Source: an uncultured Bacteroidales bacterium
Lineage (GTDB): Bacteria > Bacteroidota > Bacteroidia > Bacteroidales > UBA932
Length of the DNA stretch: 64,000 bases
Direction: 5' to 3'
Assembly: GCA_947168525.1 (NCBI GenBank)
Contig: CAMVMG010000002.1
Span: 1-64,000, forward strand
This document shows positions 24,733 through 33,822 of this stretch, in pieces. A program made the translations under genes and the position numbers. The number at the start of each line of letters is the position of its first letter. Position 1 is the first letter of the stretch. The notes below the pieces were generated by a model that saw only the letters and a list, made by a program, of their open reading frames with translations, had not been told where the DNA came from and did not search any database.

Positions 24733-27216
24733 ATGCATAGGATTTTTTTGCCGATATATTACTTTTTCCGGGAGCACAAACTGCTGATGTACATCCTGAT
24801 GGTAGCCAGTGCTGCCGTATTCCTCTACTTTGGCACGCAGTTGCACCTGGAAGAAGACATCGTTAAGCTGCTACCCCGTTCCTCTACCGACAACGAGCTG
24901 GCATTCAGCGAGATAGAGCTCAAAGACAAAGTCTTTATCCAGGTCACTTCCAAAGACCCGGAGCATCCGGTGACGGCAGCGGAGCTGGGACGCTTCGTAG
25001 AAGAGTTCTGCGATATCCTGGAGCAGAAAGATTCTTCCACGCACTACATCGCCGGCATCCTGTCTTCGCTGGATGCAGATACAGGCCTTTCGGCCCTGGA
25101 CTTCGGCATCTCGCACCTTCCCGGCTTCGTGGACACCGCCTGGTACGCATCCATTGAAGCGCTCCTTGGCAAGGAGGCCATCGATGCCCAGATGGAAGAG
25201 AATTACCGCCTGGTGATGGAAGACGAAACCGGCATGGACACCCAGCTGGTAGCCATGGATCCGCTCGGCCTCCGCAATCTGGTCCTCGGAGATATCCTGG
25301 GAGAGGCTGTCGGCGGTTTCACCCTGGAAGACGGGCATCTGTTCTGCCCGGATAAAAGCGTCGCCCTGGCCTTCCTCTCCCCCAGCTTCGACCCCATGGA
25401 TTCCGGCATGGCCTCTAAGATGGTCCGCATGATTGGCCGCACCGAGAAAGAATACGAGGCCGCCCATCCGGAGCTGGAGCTTTTCATCCATGGCAATCCC
25501 CAAGGCAGCGTGTCCAATGCAAGCACCATCAAGAACGACGTGCTCTGGACTGTGGGGCTTTCCCTGCTGATTATCCTGATAATCATCCTGCTGAGTTTCC
25601 ATAACTTCACCTTTGTCTGGCAACAGGTGCTTCCCATCGCCTATGGTACGTTCTTCTCCATGGCCTGCATGTACTGGCTCAAGGGATTCATGTCCCTGAT
25701 GGCCCTGGGCCTGGGCGCCATCGTGCTGGGCGTAGCCATCAGTTACTGCCTGCACGTGCTCATCCATTTCTACTATGTTGGGGATGCGGAAAAGATGCTC
25801 CGGGACGAGTCCACCCCCGTTTTTCTGGGCTGCATCACCACCGTGGGCGCCTTCATGGGCCTGCTGTTCACGGAGAGCGACCTGCTCCGGGACTTCGGCC
25901 TGTTTGCCACCTTCGCCCTGCTGGGCAATACCTTCTTCGCCCTGGTGTTCCTGCCGCACTTCCTGAAACCGGACCAAATCCAGTTCAAGCGCCAGCACGG
26001 ATTCCCGCTGGTAGAGCGCATCAACAACCTCCCGTGGGACCGCAAGCCCTGGTTCATCGCGGTTTTGCTTGTGCTGATTGTCGTGGGAATCGCTTTCAGC
26101 GGAAAAGTCCGCTTCGACAACGACCTCCGCAACCTGGACTTCGACAACCCTGAAATCACCGCCAGCCAGACTCTCTACAACCAGAAAAATGCCGACGGGT
26201 ACGATCACATGTATTTCGCCGCGTGGTCGGATAATAAGCTGGACGAGGCCCTGGAGTACAACGACGGGCTGTTCCGCTCGCTGGATTCGCTCAAGGCTGC
26301 CAGCCTGGTGAAAGGGTTCAGCCCCGTCACCAAGCTGTTGTTCCGCTCCCGGGAAAGCCAGGAAACACGGATCGCCGCCTGGAAAGCCTTCTGGTCGCCG
26401 GAGCGGGTTGCCCGACTGCGCCCCCTGGTGAACAAATCGGCCCTGGAACACGATCTTCAGCCTTATCTGTTCGAGCCTTTCTTTAATCTGTTGCTTTCCG
26501 ATTATGAGCCCGGAGACCTGTATGCCTCCGGCATCGTTCCCCCGGGCCTGCTGTCCAACTACATCGAACAGCAGGAAAGCGGCCGGTTCATGGTGTTCAC
26601 CGATGTCTCCTACGCCCATGAAGACCAGGATTCCGTGTGGGAAGCCGTCACGGCCAACCCCAACGTCATCGTGCTGGAGCCTTTCTTCTACTGCCGTGAC
26701 ATGGTAGAAATCGTCCACGACGACTTCTCCACCACGCTCTGGATATCCAGTCTCTTTGTGCTACTGGTACTCCTGATTTCCTTCCGGAACATCTGGATCG
26801 CCCTGATCGCCTTCTTCCCCATGTTCACCAGCTGGTATGTGATGCAGGGGTATATGGCCATCTTCGGCCTGGAATTCAACCTGATCAACATTGTCATTTC
26901 CACCTTCATCTACGGAATCGGCGTGGACTACAGCATCTTTGTGATGGAGGGCCTGCTCCGGGAGGCGCGGGAAGGAGAGACACGTACGCTTAACTACCAT
27001 AAGGTTGCCATCTTCTATTCGGCTCTGGTGCTGGCCATCGTCACCTTCTCCCTGATTTTCGCCAGGCATCCCGCCATCCGGTCCATCGGCCTCATTACCC
27101 TGATTGGCATGGCTTCCACCATCCTCATCACCTATTCCCTGCAACCGTTTGTATTCCGGCTACTCTGCAAAGTTTCCTTCTTCCGCAGAAGTTTCCACAT
27201 AAAAGACAAAGCATGA
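24733..27216 (+). CDS. MMPL/RND-family transporter
   Basis: 827 residues, two matching halves each with one membrane helix, a large periplasmic loop (about 35-255 and 450-650) and a five-helix bundle. Motifs typical of MMPL proteins are present: IVLGVAISYCLHVLIHFYY and GIGVDYSIFVMEGLL, whose Asp/His/Tyr residues sit in the proton path. These proteins move lipids or hydrophobic molecules. It is a paralogue of the exporter half of 37107-40298 (compare RHPAIRSIGLITLIGM with RHPAMRSLGLVTVIGM). It overlaps the FakA-like gene by ATGA, implying lipid-related cargo. Confidence 0.85.
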   Translation: MHRIFLPIYYFFREHKLLMYILMVASAAVFLYFGTQLHLEEDIVKLLPRSSTDNELAFSEIELKDKVFIQVTSKDPEHPVTAAELGRFVEEFCDILEQKDSSTHYIAGILSSLDADTGLSALDFGISHLPGFVDTAWYASIEALLGKEAIDAQMEENYRLVMEDETGMDTQLVAMDPLGLRNLVLGDILGEAVGGFTLEDGHLFCPDKSVALAFLSPSFDPMDSGMASKMVRMIGRTEKEYEAAHPELELFIHGNPQGSVSNASTIKNDVLWTVGLSLLIILIIILLSFHNFTFVWQQVLPIAYGTFFSMACMYWLKGFMSLMALGLGAIVLGVAISYCLHVLIHFYYVGDAEKMLRDESTPVFLGCITTVGAFMGLLFTESDLLRDFGLFATFALLGNTFFALVFLPHFLKPDQIQFKRQHGFPLVERINNLPWDRKPWFIAVLLVLIVVGIAFSGKVRFDNDLRNLDFDNPEITASQTLYNQKNADGYDHMYFAAWSDNKLDEALEYNDGLFRSLDSLKAASLVKGFSPVTKLLFRSRESQETRIAAWKAFWSPERVARLRPLVNKSALEHDLQPYLFEPFFNLLLSDYEPGDLYASGIVPPGLLSNYIEQQESGRFMVFTDVSYAHEDQDSVWEAVTANPNVIVLEPFFYCRDMVEIVHDDFSTTLWISSLFVLLVLLISFRNIWIALIAFFPMFTSWYVMQGYMAIFGLEFNLINIVISTFIYGIGVDYSIFVMEGLLREAREGETRTLNYHKVAIFYSALVLAIVTFSLIFARHPAIRSIGLITLIGMASTILITYSLQPFVFRLLCKVSFFRRSFHIKDKA

Positions 27217-28811
27217 ACCTTACGGCAGACCTATACTTGAACATGATCCGGAGCGGTGCTGCCAACCTTGCGCAGAACCGTCAGGCCATCAACGACCTGA
27301 ATGTGTTTCCCATCCCCGACGGAGATACCGGGGACAACATGTATATGACCATGGAGGCCGGCTGCAAAGCTGGCGGAACCACCCTGGCACAGATGTCGGA
27401 AGCCGTTTCCCAGGGCATGCTCCTGGGCGCGCGGGGCAATTCCGGCGTCATTCTCTCCCGCATTTTCGCCGGGATGGCACAGGGCTTCTCAAAACTGAAA
27501 GAGGCCGATGCCCAAGCGTTCGGCGCCGCCATGCGCTCCGGTGTGGAAGCGGCTTACCACGCAGTCTCCCAGCCGGTGGAAGGAACCATCCTCACGGTGC
27601 TCCGGGAGGGTGCGGCCGCGGCAGACCGCTCCACCACCCTGGAAGAGTACTTCGACCTGATGATCGCCGGCATGGACCTGGCGCTGGAACAGACCCCGGA
27701 CCTGCTGGATGTCCTGAAAAAAGCCGGCGTGGTAGACAGCGGCGGCGCCGGGCTCATCGCCGTGTGGGAAGGCATGCGCGCCGCCCTGCACGGAAACAGC
27801 CTGCTCCTGGAAGAAGACACGCCCCGGCAGCAGGCCCATGCAGTAGATTTCCAGGCCTTTACGGAAGACAGCGTACTGGAATTCGGCTACTGCACGGAGT
27901 TTCTTCTCCGGCTTCAGCGGTTCAAAGTCAATCTGGACAGCTTCGACGAGCACGTCATTTCCGACTGGCTCTCCTCCCGGGGAGATTCCCTGGTGTTCTT
28001 CCGGGAAGGAAGCATCGTGAAAGTGCACATCCACACCAAAGACCCGGGCGAAATACTGTCCAAGTGCCGGGAGTGGGGTGAATTCCTTACCGTCAAGGTA
28101 GAGAACATGACCCTGCAGCACCACGAGAACCACATGGACACGCGTTTTAAACGAAGCCATAAGGCACTGGGCATTGTCGCTGTCGCCGCCGGAGACGGCC
28201 TCACGGATGCTTTCAAGCAGATGGGGGCTGATGTCGTGGTAGAGGGCGGACAAACCATGAACCCGCCCGTGGAGCGCTTCATAGAGGCCTTCGACGAGGT
28301 TCAGGCCGATGCAATCCTCGTTTTCCCGAACAACGGTAACATCCTCCTCACTGCCCGCCAGGCTGCACAGCTATACCGGAAATCCCGGGTGGAAGTGATT
28401 CCCACCAAAACCCTGGGAGAAGGCTATTATGCCCTGGCCAACATGCCCGCCCAGGAAGAAGGCATCGAGAAAATCGTCGAAACCCTTTCCCAGGCCATCG
28501 GAAACGTTACAACCGGACTGGTTTCCCAAGCCATCCGGGACACGGAGAAAGGGCCGAAAGGCACATACCTGGGCTTCTGTGGCAAGGACATCCTCTGCGG
28601 ATCTCCCCTTCGGCTGAAAGCCGCCGAAGAACTCTCCGGCAAACTGGACGCCGCTTCCCGGGATATCCTCCTTATCCTTTCCGGAGCCGGTGTTCCCCAA
28701 GAAGAAGCCGAAACGCTCCGTAGCACGCTGGAAAAGGCCTGTCCTCTCACGGAAGTCATCCTGCTCCCGGGCGGACAGCCCGTCTACGACTATATACTGG
28801 TAATCTTCTAA
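27213..28811 (+). CDS. fakA: FakA-like fatty-acid kinase (DAK2/YloV family)
   Basis: 532 residues. The N-terminal DAK2 kinase domain has NVFPIPDGDTGDNMYMTMEAG (Mg-ATP-binding Asp residues, about 29-50) and LGARGNSGVILSRIFAG. The C-terminal part is the DegV-like/FakB-binding region. In Firmicutes FakA phosphorylates a fatty acid held by FakB, giving acyl phosphate for PlsX or PlsY. Adjacent fakB- and plsX-like genes support that role here. Kinase activity on fatty acids is inferred from family and context. Confidence 0.85.
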   Translation: MNLTADLYLNMIRSGAANLAQNRQAINDLNVFPIPDGDTGDNMYMTMEAGCKAGGTTLAQMSEAVSQGMLLGARGNSGVILSRIFAGMAQGFSKLKEADAQAFGAAMRSGVEAAYHAVSQPVEGTILTVLREGAAAADRSTTLEEYFDLMIAGMDLALEQTPDLLDVLKKAGVVDSGGAGLIAVWEGMRAALHGNSLLLEEDTPRQQAHAVDFQAFTEDSVLEFGYCTEFLLRLQRFKVNLDSFDEHVISDWLSSRGDSLVFFREGSIVKVHIHTKDPGEILSKCREWGEFLTVKVENMTLQHHENHMDTRFKRSHKALGIVAVAAGDGLTDAFKQMGADVVVEGGQTMNPPVERFIEAFDEVQADAILVFPNNGNILLTARQAAQLYRKSRVEVIPTKTLGEGYYALANMPAQEEGIEKIVETLSQAIGNVTTGLVSQAIRDTEKGPKGTYLGFCGKDILCGSPLRLKAAEELSGKLDAASRDILLILSGAGVPQEEAETLRSTLEKACPLTEVILLPGGQPVYDYILVIF

Positions 28812-28824
28812 AAAACCTATACCC

Positions 28825-29691
28825 ATGCTTAAAATCTTTACCGACACCGATACCGACATTACGCCCGTCATCGCGGCCGAGTACGGTTATTCCTTGATTT
28901 CGATGCCCTACAGCATCGACGCCAAGACGGTCTATCCCTACGAGGATTTTGAGACATTCGACGCCCATGCCTTCTACGATATGCTGCGAGGCGGCGTCCT
29001 CCCCACTACCAGCGCCATCTCCAAGGAGCGTTACATCCATTACTTCGAGAAAGACTTCCGGGAAGGCAACGATATCCTCTACGTGCATTTTTCCCGGGCG
29101 ATGACCAACACCTTCGACGTTATGGACCAGGCCGTGGCGGAGTTAAAGCAGAAATACCCCGGCACCCGCTTCGAAGAGATCGACACCAAAGGCATCACCA
29201 CCATCAGCTACAACATCGTACGGGAGGTGGGAGACCTGGTGAAGGCCGGGAAGAGCCTGGACCAGATCCTGGACTGGGCCAAGGAAGAGGTAGACCACTT
29301 TGCCATGTATTTCTTTGCCGACGACCTCAAGTTCTTCCGACGCAGCGGTCGTGTGAGCGGACTGGCCGCCGCCATGGGTACCCTGATCGGCGTACGGCCC
29401 ATCATCCACATGAGTGAGGAGGGCAAGATGGTCTCCGTGGGTACCGAGACCGGCCGGCTCAAAGCCATGACCCATCTGGTGAATACGGTGGCGCAACTCG
29501 GAGACAGAATCAACGAGCACCGGATCTGCATCGGCCATACCGACGCCCCGCACATCGCCCACGAGGTGGGCAAGATGATCGAGAACAAGTTCGGTCCGCA
29601 AAGGATTGAGTACGTAGATGTGAACCCCACTGCCGGCAGCCACTGCGGCCCCAACGGCGTGGGCGTCTGTTTCCACGCCATCCACCGCTAG
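28825..29691 (+). CDS. fakB: DegV-family fatty-acid-binding protein (FakB-like)
   Basis: 288 residues. DegV fold: N-terminal IFTDTDTDITP, the PTTSAIS loop that contacts the lipid carboxylate, and FRRSGRVSGLAAAMGTLIGVRPII, where family members close over the acyl chain. It starts 13 bp after the FakA-like gene. The partner is expected to phosphorylate the bound acyl group. Chain preference cannot be read from the sequence. Confidence 0.85.
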   Translation: MLKIFTDTDTDITPVIAAEYGYSLISMPYSIDAKTVYPYEDFETFDAHAFYDMLRGGVLPTTSAISKERYIHYFEKDFREGNDILYVHFSRAMTNTFDVMDQAVAELKQKYPGTRFEEIDTKGITTISYNIVREVGDLVKAGKSLDQILDWAKEEVDHFAMYFFADDLKFFRRSGRVSGLAAAMGTLIGVRPIIHMSEEGKMVSVGTETGRLKAMTHLVNTVAQLGDRINEHRICIGHTDAPHIAHEVGKMIENKFGPQRIEYVDVNPTAGSHCGPNGVGVCFHAIHR

Positions 29692-29714
29692 CGTTCCCGA
29701 AGCCACATTGTCCC

Positions 29715-30842
29715 ATGATTACTGTAGAGCAAGTCACCACGCGGCGGCAGCAAAAGGATTTCCTGCGTTTTCCGCTGGACCTGTACAAGGGGAATCCGTA
29801 CTACATTCCCCCGATGTACATGGACGAGAAAAAGATCTTCCGGAAAGACTACGTGTACAACGGCAGCTGTGACGCCGTGTTCTTCAACGCCTATAAAGAC
29901 GGGAAGATGGCCGGCCGCATCCAGGGCATCATCCAGAAGGATGCCAACGCCAAGAACGGAGAAAAACGCGCCCGCTTCACCCGTATCGAGGGCATCGACG
30001 ACGCCTCCGTTTTTAAAGCGCTACTGGATGCCGCGGAAGACTGGGCCCGGAAGAAAGGGATGGATACCATCCACGGCCCCATCGGCTACTCGGATCTGGA
30101 AAAAGAAGGCCTGCTGATTGAGGGATTCCAGGTCTCGGGCAATTTCGAGACCACCTACAATATGCCCTACTACCAGAAGCACATCGAGTCCCTGGGCTAT
30201 GCGAAAGAGGTGGACTATACGGGGTCATTCCTCTACGGCCCGGAGTCGGAGGAGACCCTCCAGGAGATGGAACAGCTGGTGCAGTTTATCTTCAAGCGCT
30301 ACCAGCTGCATTTTGGAGAATCCAGAAACGGAGCCGATTTCCTGCGCAAATATGCCGACGGCATCTTCAACCTGATCGACAAATCCTATGAAGGCCTATA
30401 CGGCACCGTGCCCTTCACAGCGGGCATGCGCAAGCTGATGATTGACAATTTTGGTCTGGTAATCAGTCCCAAGTATTCCGCCATGATCCTGGACCAGAGC
30501 AACCGTCCTGTCTGCTTCGGCCTGGCCATTCCGTCGCTGAACAAAGCCTTCCGTGGTACCCGTGGGCACATCACCCCGGGATTGGCCGTCCGCTTTCTCC
30601 AGTGCCTCCGTCACCCGGAGAGCCTGGACCTGTGCATCATCGGCGTAGACCCCGAGTACCTGAACAGGGGCGTTTCCGCCGCGCTTTCCCTGGCCATCAT
30701 GAAGATGCTCAGGGATACGCCTTCCCTGCGCTATGCCGACACCTGCATCAACCTGGAAGACAACTACGCCATCCAAAATCAGTGGAAACGCTTCCGCCGG
30801 GATGTTCCCAAGCGCTACCGCTGCTATGTGAAAGCCTTATGA
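29715..30842 (+). CDS. YghO-like GNAT-fold protein, paralogue 2
   Basis: 375 residues, homologous throughout to 14607-15740 (LYKGNPYYIPPMY, YKDGKMAGRIQGI, EGLLIEGFQVSGNFETTYNMPYY). The C-terminal LDLCIIGVDPEYLNRGVSAALSLAIMKML has the acetyl-CoA-binding pattern. It lies between fakB-like and plsX and overlaps plsX by ATGA, so it is probably an N- or O-acyltransferase of lipid or acyl-ACP metabolism (inference). Substrate unknown. Confidence 0.72.
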   Translation: MITVEQVTTRRQQKDFLRFPLDLYKGNPYYIPPMYMDEKKIFRKDYVYNGSCDAVFFNAYKDGKMAGRIQGIIQKDANAKNGEKRARFTRIEGIDDASVFKALLDAAEDWARKKGMDTIHGPIGYSDLEKEGLLIEGFQVSGNFETTYNMPYYQKHIESLGYAKEVDYTGSFLYGPESEETLQEMEQLVQFIFKRYQLHFGESRNGADFLRKYADGIFNLIDKSYEGLYGTVPFTAGMRKLMIDNFGLVISPKYSAMILDQSNRPVCFGLAIPSLNKAFRGTRGHITPGLAVRFLQCLRHPESLDLCIIGVDPEYLNRGVSAALSLAIMKMLRDTPSLRYADTCINLEDNYAIQNQWKRFRRDVPKRYRCYVKAL

Positions 30843-31858
30843 TCAAGATTTTGGTAGATTGTTTCGGCGGCGACCACTGCCCTGAAGCGCCTGTCCTGGG
30901 CGCCCTTGCCGCCATGGAACGGAATCCGGAGGTGTATCTGCTACTCACCGGTGACGAGTCTGTCCTGAAAAAACAGCTCGAAGGAAAGGCCTATGACAAA
31001 TCCCGCCTGGAGATTGTCCATGCACCCGAGGTAATCGGCTGCGACGAAAAACCCACAGATGTGGTACGCCTGAAAAGGAACTCTTCCATGATGAAGGCCA
31101 TCATCCTCCTCCGGGACCGGGACGACATCGCCGGCATGGTATCCGTCGGCTCCACCGGAGCACTGGTAACAGGGGCGCTGGTCCGCCTGGGACGCATCCC
31201 CGGGATTATCCGGCCGGCCTTCTGTCCCATCCTTCCTACGATGGACGGCGGTCTGGTAGGGGTCTGCGACAGCGGTGCCAACCTCATCGTAACACCGGCC
31301 CACCTGCGGCAGTTCGCCATCATGTCCAGCCTGTATATGTGCAATGTCTATGGCGTGGAGAGCCCCAGGGTGGCGCTTCTGAACGTGGGAAAAGAAGCCG
31401 AAAAGGGCGACGATATCCGGCAGGAGACCTACCGGCTCCTCCAGGAAACGCCGTCCGTGCATTTTGTCGGCAACATGGAAAGCCGTGACCTGCTCTCGGG
31501 CAAGTACAATATCGTGGTAGCCGACGGGTTCTCCGGCAATGTGCTGGTGAAAACTACTGAGGGAACAGCCCTGGAACTGCTGAAAAAGATCAGGAAGGAT
31601 ATCTATTCGCGTACCTTGTACAAGATGGGCGCCCTGCTGATGAAGAAGATGTTCCGCGAAGAGAAAGAGTTCATGAATTACCAGAACTACGGAGGCAGCG
31701 TGCTGCTGGGCACCTCAAAGGTAGTGGTCAAAGGTCATGGCTCTTCCGATGCGAAGGCGGTGGAAACCTGCATCGGCCAGGCCTACAGGATGGAAACCTC
31801 CGGCCTCAACCGCCAGATTGAGGCGGAGATTGCCAAGTACGAACACTTTGAGGAATAA
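30839..31858 (+). CDS. plsX: Phosphate acyltransferase PlsX
   Basis: 339 residues, normal length. N-terminal ILVDCFGGDHCPEAPVLGAL is a variant of the DAMGGDxAP motif. Later landmarks are MVSVGSTGALVTGALVRLGRI, CDSGAN, NVGKEAEKGDD and VADGFSGNVLVKTTEG. It converts acyl-ACP and phosphate to acyl phosphate reversibly, linking FakAB products, ACP and phospholipid synthesis. The start at 30839 shares ATGA with the gene before it; a much longer upstream frame has no PlsX similarity. Confidence 0.93.
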   Translation: MIKILVDCFGGDHCPEAPVLGALAAMERNPEVYLLLTGDESVLKKQLEGKAYDKSRLEIVHAPEVIGCDEKPTDVVRLKRNSSMMKAIILLRDRDDIAGMVSVGSTGALVTGALVRLGRIPGIIRPAFCPILPTMDGGLVGVCDSGANLIVTPAHLRQFAIMSSLYMCNVYGVESPRVALLNVGKEAEKGDDIRQETYRLLQETPSVHFVGNMESRDLLSGKYNIVVADGFSGNVLVKTTEGTALELLKKIRKDIYSRTLYKMGALLMKKMFREEKEFMNYQNYGGSVLLGTSKVVVKGHGSSDAKAVETCIGQAYRMETSGLNRQIEAEIAKYEHFEE

Positions 31859-31880
31859 GATGATAAGAACCACATATAGT

Positions 31881-32114
31881 ATGTTTGACAAAGTACAGGC
31901 CATCCTGGCCAAACAGCTCAGGATTGCTCCCGAAAAAATCTGCCTGGAATCCCGTATCATGAAAGACCTCGGAGCCGACTCCCTGGACATCCTCCAGCTT
32001 CTCATGCGCATCGAGGACCAGTACGGTATCGTGATTCCGGACCAGGCCCTGGCCAAGTTCGACACGGTGGGCGACGTGGTCGCCTATCTGGAAAAGCAGG
32101 AAGTGAAACTCTAA
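31881..32114 (+). CDS. acpP: Acyl carrier protein
   Basis: 77 residues. The phosphopantetheine attachment motif is GADSLD (Ser near residue 36), in a helix-rich acidic protein (MFDKVQAILAKQL...). It follows plsX by 22 bp, so it may be the carrier for PlsX. Whether it is the housekeeping ACP or a dedicated one is open, since no fab genes are next to it. An in-frame ATG at 31860 would add seven residues. Its end overlaps the convergent nucleoside-kinase gene by 4 bp. Confidence 0.88.
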   Translation: MFDKVQAILAKQLRIAPEKICLESRIMKDLGADSLDILQLLMRIEDQYGIVIPDQALAKFDTVGDVVAYLEKQEVKL

Positions 32115-33769
32115 CTGCCGATAAATTCCCGCAGCAGGGAGGTGGCCGGTATTTCCTTGTCCGGCACGGGCGTGAAATAATGGATGAATTTCAGGAGCCG
32201 GTGGGCTTCTGCGTATTCGGCGCAGTTCTGGGGAACGCTGCGCAGGATGGGCTCCGCGTGGTTTTTGAGTACGGCGAACTCGATGAGATAGGCGCTGTTG
32301 AACATCACGTCGGCCGTTTCCTGGTAGGGATAGATCCACTTTTCCTCAGCGTCCAGCACATTCTGCCAGTGGGAGATGGATTCACGGGCAGAAAAGGCAC
32401 CCTTGTTGTAATCCCGCACGATCCGGCGCAGCAGCCGGTTGTCGCTGGTGGGAATCCAGTTGTGGTTGTCCAGGTTGGTGCCGGTGAGGGTATTGATGAA
32501 AATCTTGAACTTGGCCTCCTCCGGGATTTGCGAGGTAAGGGCAGGATTCAGGGCGTGGATGCCTTCTATAAGGAGAATCCTCCCCTCGCCCAGTTTTAAC
32601 TTTTTGCCGTTGTATTCCCTGAGGCCGGTAACGAAGTTGAATTCCGGCACATCCACTTCTTCCCCACCGATGAGCCGCATGATGTCCTGCTCCATGAGCC
32701 GGTGGTCTACCGTGTCAAAATTGTCGAAGTCGAAACTGCCGTCCGGGAAGCGGGGCGTATCCAGGCGGTTCACGAAATAGTCGTCCGTGCTCACGGACAT
32801 GGGTTTTAACCCGCAGGCTTTCAGTTGCACGGAAAGTCGCTTGCAGAAGGTGGTTTTCCCGGAGGAGGAAGGGCCGGTGATCAGGACCACTTTCAGGGGA
32901 TGTTCCTTGTCCCGGCAGCGGCGGTCTATCTCTTCTGCGATCTGCACGATCTTCTTTTCCTGCAGCGCTTCCGCAATCTGGATGAGCTCGCTGGCGCGGC
33001 CGTTGAGGAAAGCCTCATTCACATCTCCCACCGTGCTCAGTCCCATGATGATGTTCCAGCGTAGCGCTTCCTTGAACATCTCGAAGGTCTTGGGCTGGTC
33101 TTCAAAGGGCGCCAGGCAGGAAGGGTTTTCCCGGGAAGGAGCCCGGAGCAGGAGGCCGTCATGGTACGGCATGATGCCCCATACTTTCAGATAGCCCGTT
33201 GAGGGCACCAGTTTCCCGTAATAATAGTCCGACGTCTCTCCCAGCGTATAGTAATCCGTGTAGGCTTCTCCGCTGGTTTCCAGCAGACGCACTTTGTCAT
33301 CGAAGCCAGCCTTGCGGAATTCCCGGATGGCGCGGTCGGTCTGCACGTCGTAACGGTGGAAAGGCATGTCTTTTTCTACCAGCTCCTGCATGTGCCGCTC
33401 CAGCTGCACCAGGTCCTCCGCTGTGATATCCGTTCCGTCGGCCTTACGCAAGTGGCAGAAATAGCCGTGAGAGATGGGATGCTCCATATACAGTTTACTG
33501 TCCGGGAACACATCCGAGGCGGCCTTGTACAGCAAGAAACAAAGCGAGCGGCAATACACCCGCATGCCGCTCGATTCGCGGACATCTATGAACTCGATGT
33601 CCTTATTTTGATAAACCTTGAATTTCAGGCCCTGCGAAACATTGTTCACTTTGGCGGAAACAATGGGATAAGGGCAGTGGCAGTCGAAATCCGAGAGCAT
33701 CTGCAGGAGGGAGGTTCCCTCCGGGAAACGCTTGAACTCCTGGGTGTTCTTGCAGTAAACCTGGACCAT
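32111..33769 (-). CDS. Nucleoside (uridine-type) kinase with TGS domain
   Basis: 552 residues. Residues 1-65 form a TGS domain, followed by a threonyl-tRNA-synthetase editing-like region (to about 240, including ISHGYF), then a P-loop kinase domain: ITGPSSSGKTTFCKRL near 293-308, STDDYF, and FDTVDHRLMEQDI. This three-part architecture is usual for the long uridine-kinase relatives of Bacteroidales. Predicted to phosphorylate a nucleoside; the role of the tRNA-synthetase-like part is unknown. Confidence 0.88.
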   Translation of the reverse strand: MVQVYCKNTQEFKRFPEGTSLLQMLSDFDCHCPYPIVSAKVNNVSQGLKFKVYQNKDIEFIDVRESSGMRVYCRSLCFLLYKAASDVFPDSKLYMEHPISHGYFCHLRKADGTDITAEDLVQLERHMQELVEKDMPFHRYDVQTDRAIREFRKAGFDDKVRLLETSGEAYTDYYTLGETSDYYYGKLVPSTGYLKVWGIMPYHDGLLLRAPSRENPSCLAPFEDQPKTFEMFKEALRWNIIMGLSTVGDVNEAFLNGRASELIQIAEALQEKKIVQIAEEIDRRCRDKEHPLKVVLITGPSSSGKTTFCKRLSVQLKACGLKPMSVSTDDYFVNRLDTPRFPDGSFDFDNFDTVDHRLMEQDIMRLIGGEEVDVPEFNFVTGLREYNGKKLKLGEGRILLIEGIHALNPALTSQIPEEAKFKIFINTLTGTNLDNHNWIPTSDNRLLRRIVRDYNKGAFSARESISHWQNVLDAEEKWIYPYQETADVMFNSAYLIEFAVLKNHAEPILRSVPQNCAEYAEAHRLLKFIHYFTPVPDKEIPATSLLREFIGS

Positions 33770-33822
33770 CGGTAAGGGGTGTTTATTCTTTCGGAAGCGA
33801 ATTTAGCAATTTGACGGCGGAA

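Noticed and set aside
24871..26718. 615-residue frame antisense to the MMPL transporter
   Set aside because: His/Glu/Gln-rich composition typical of an antisense shadow; sense strand has full MMPL motifs.
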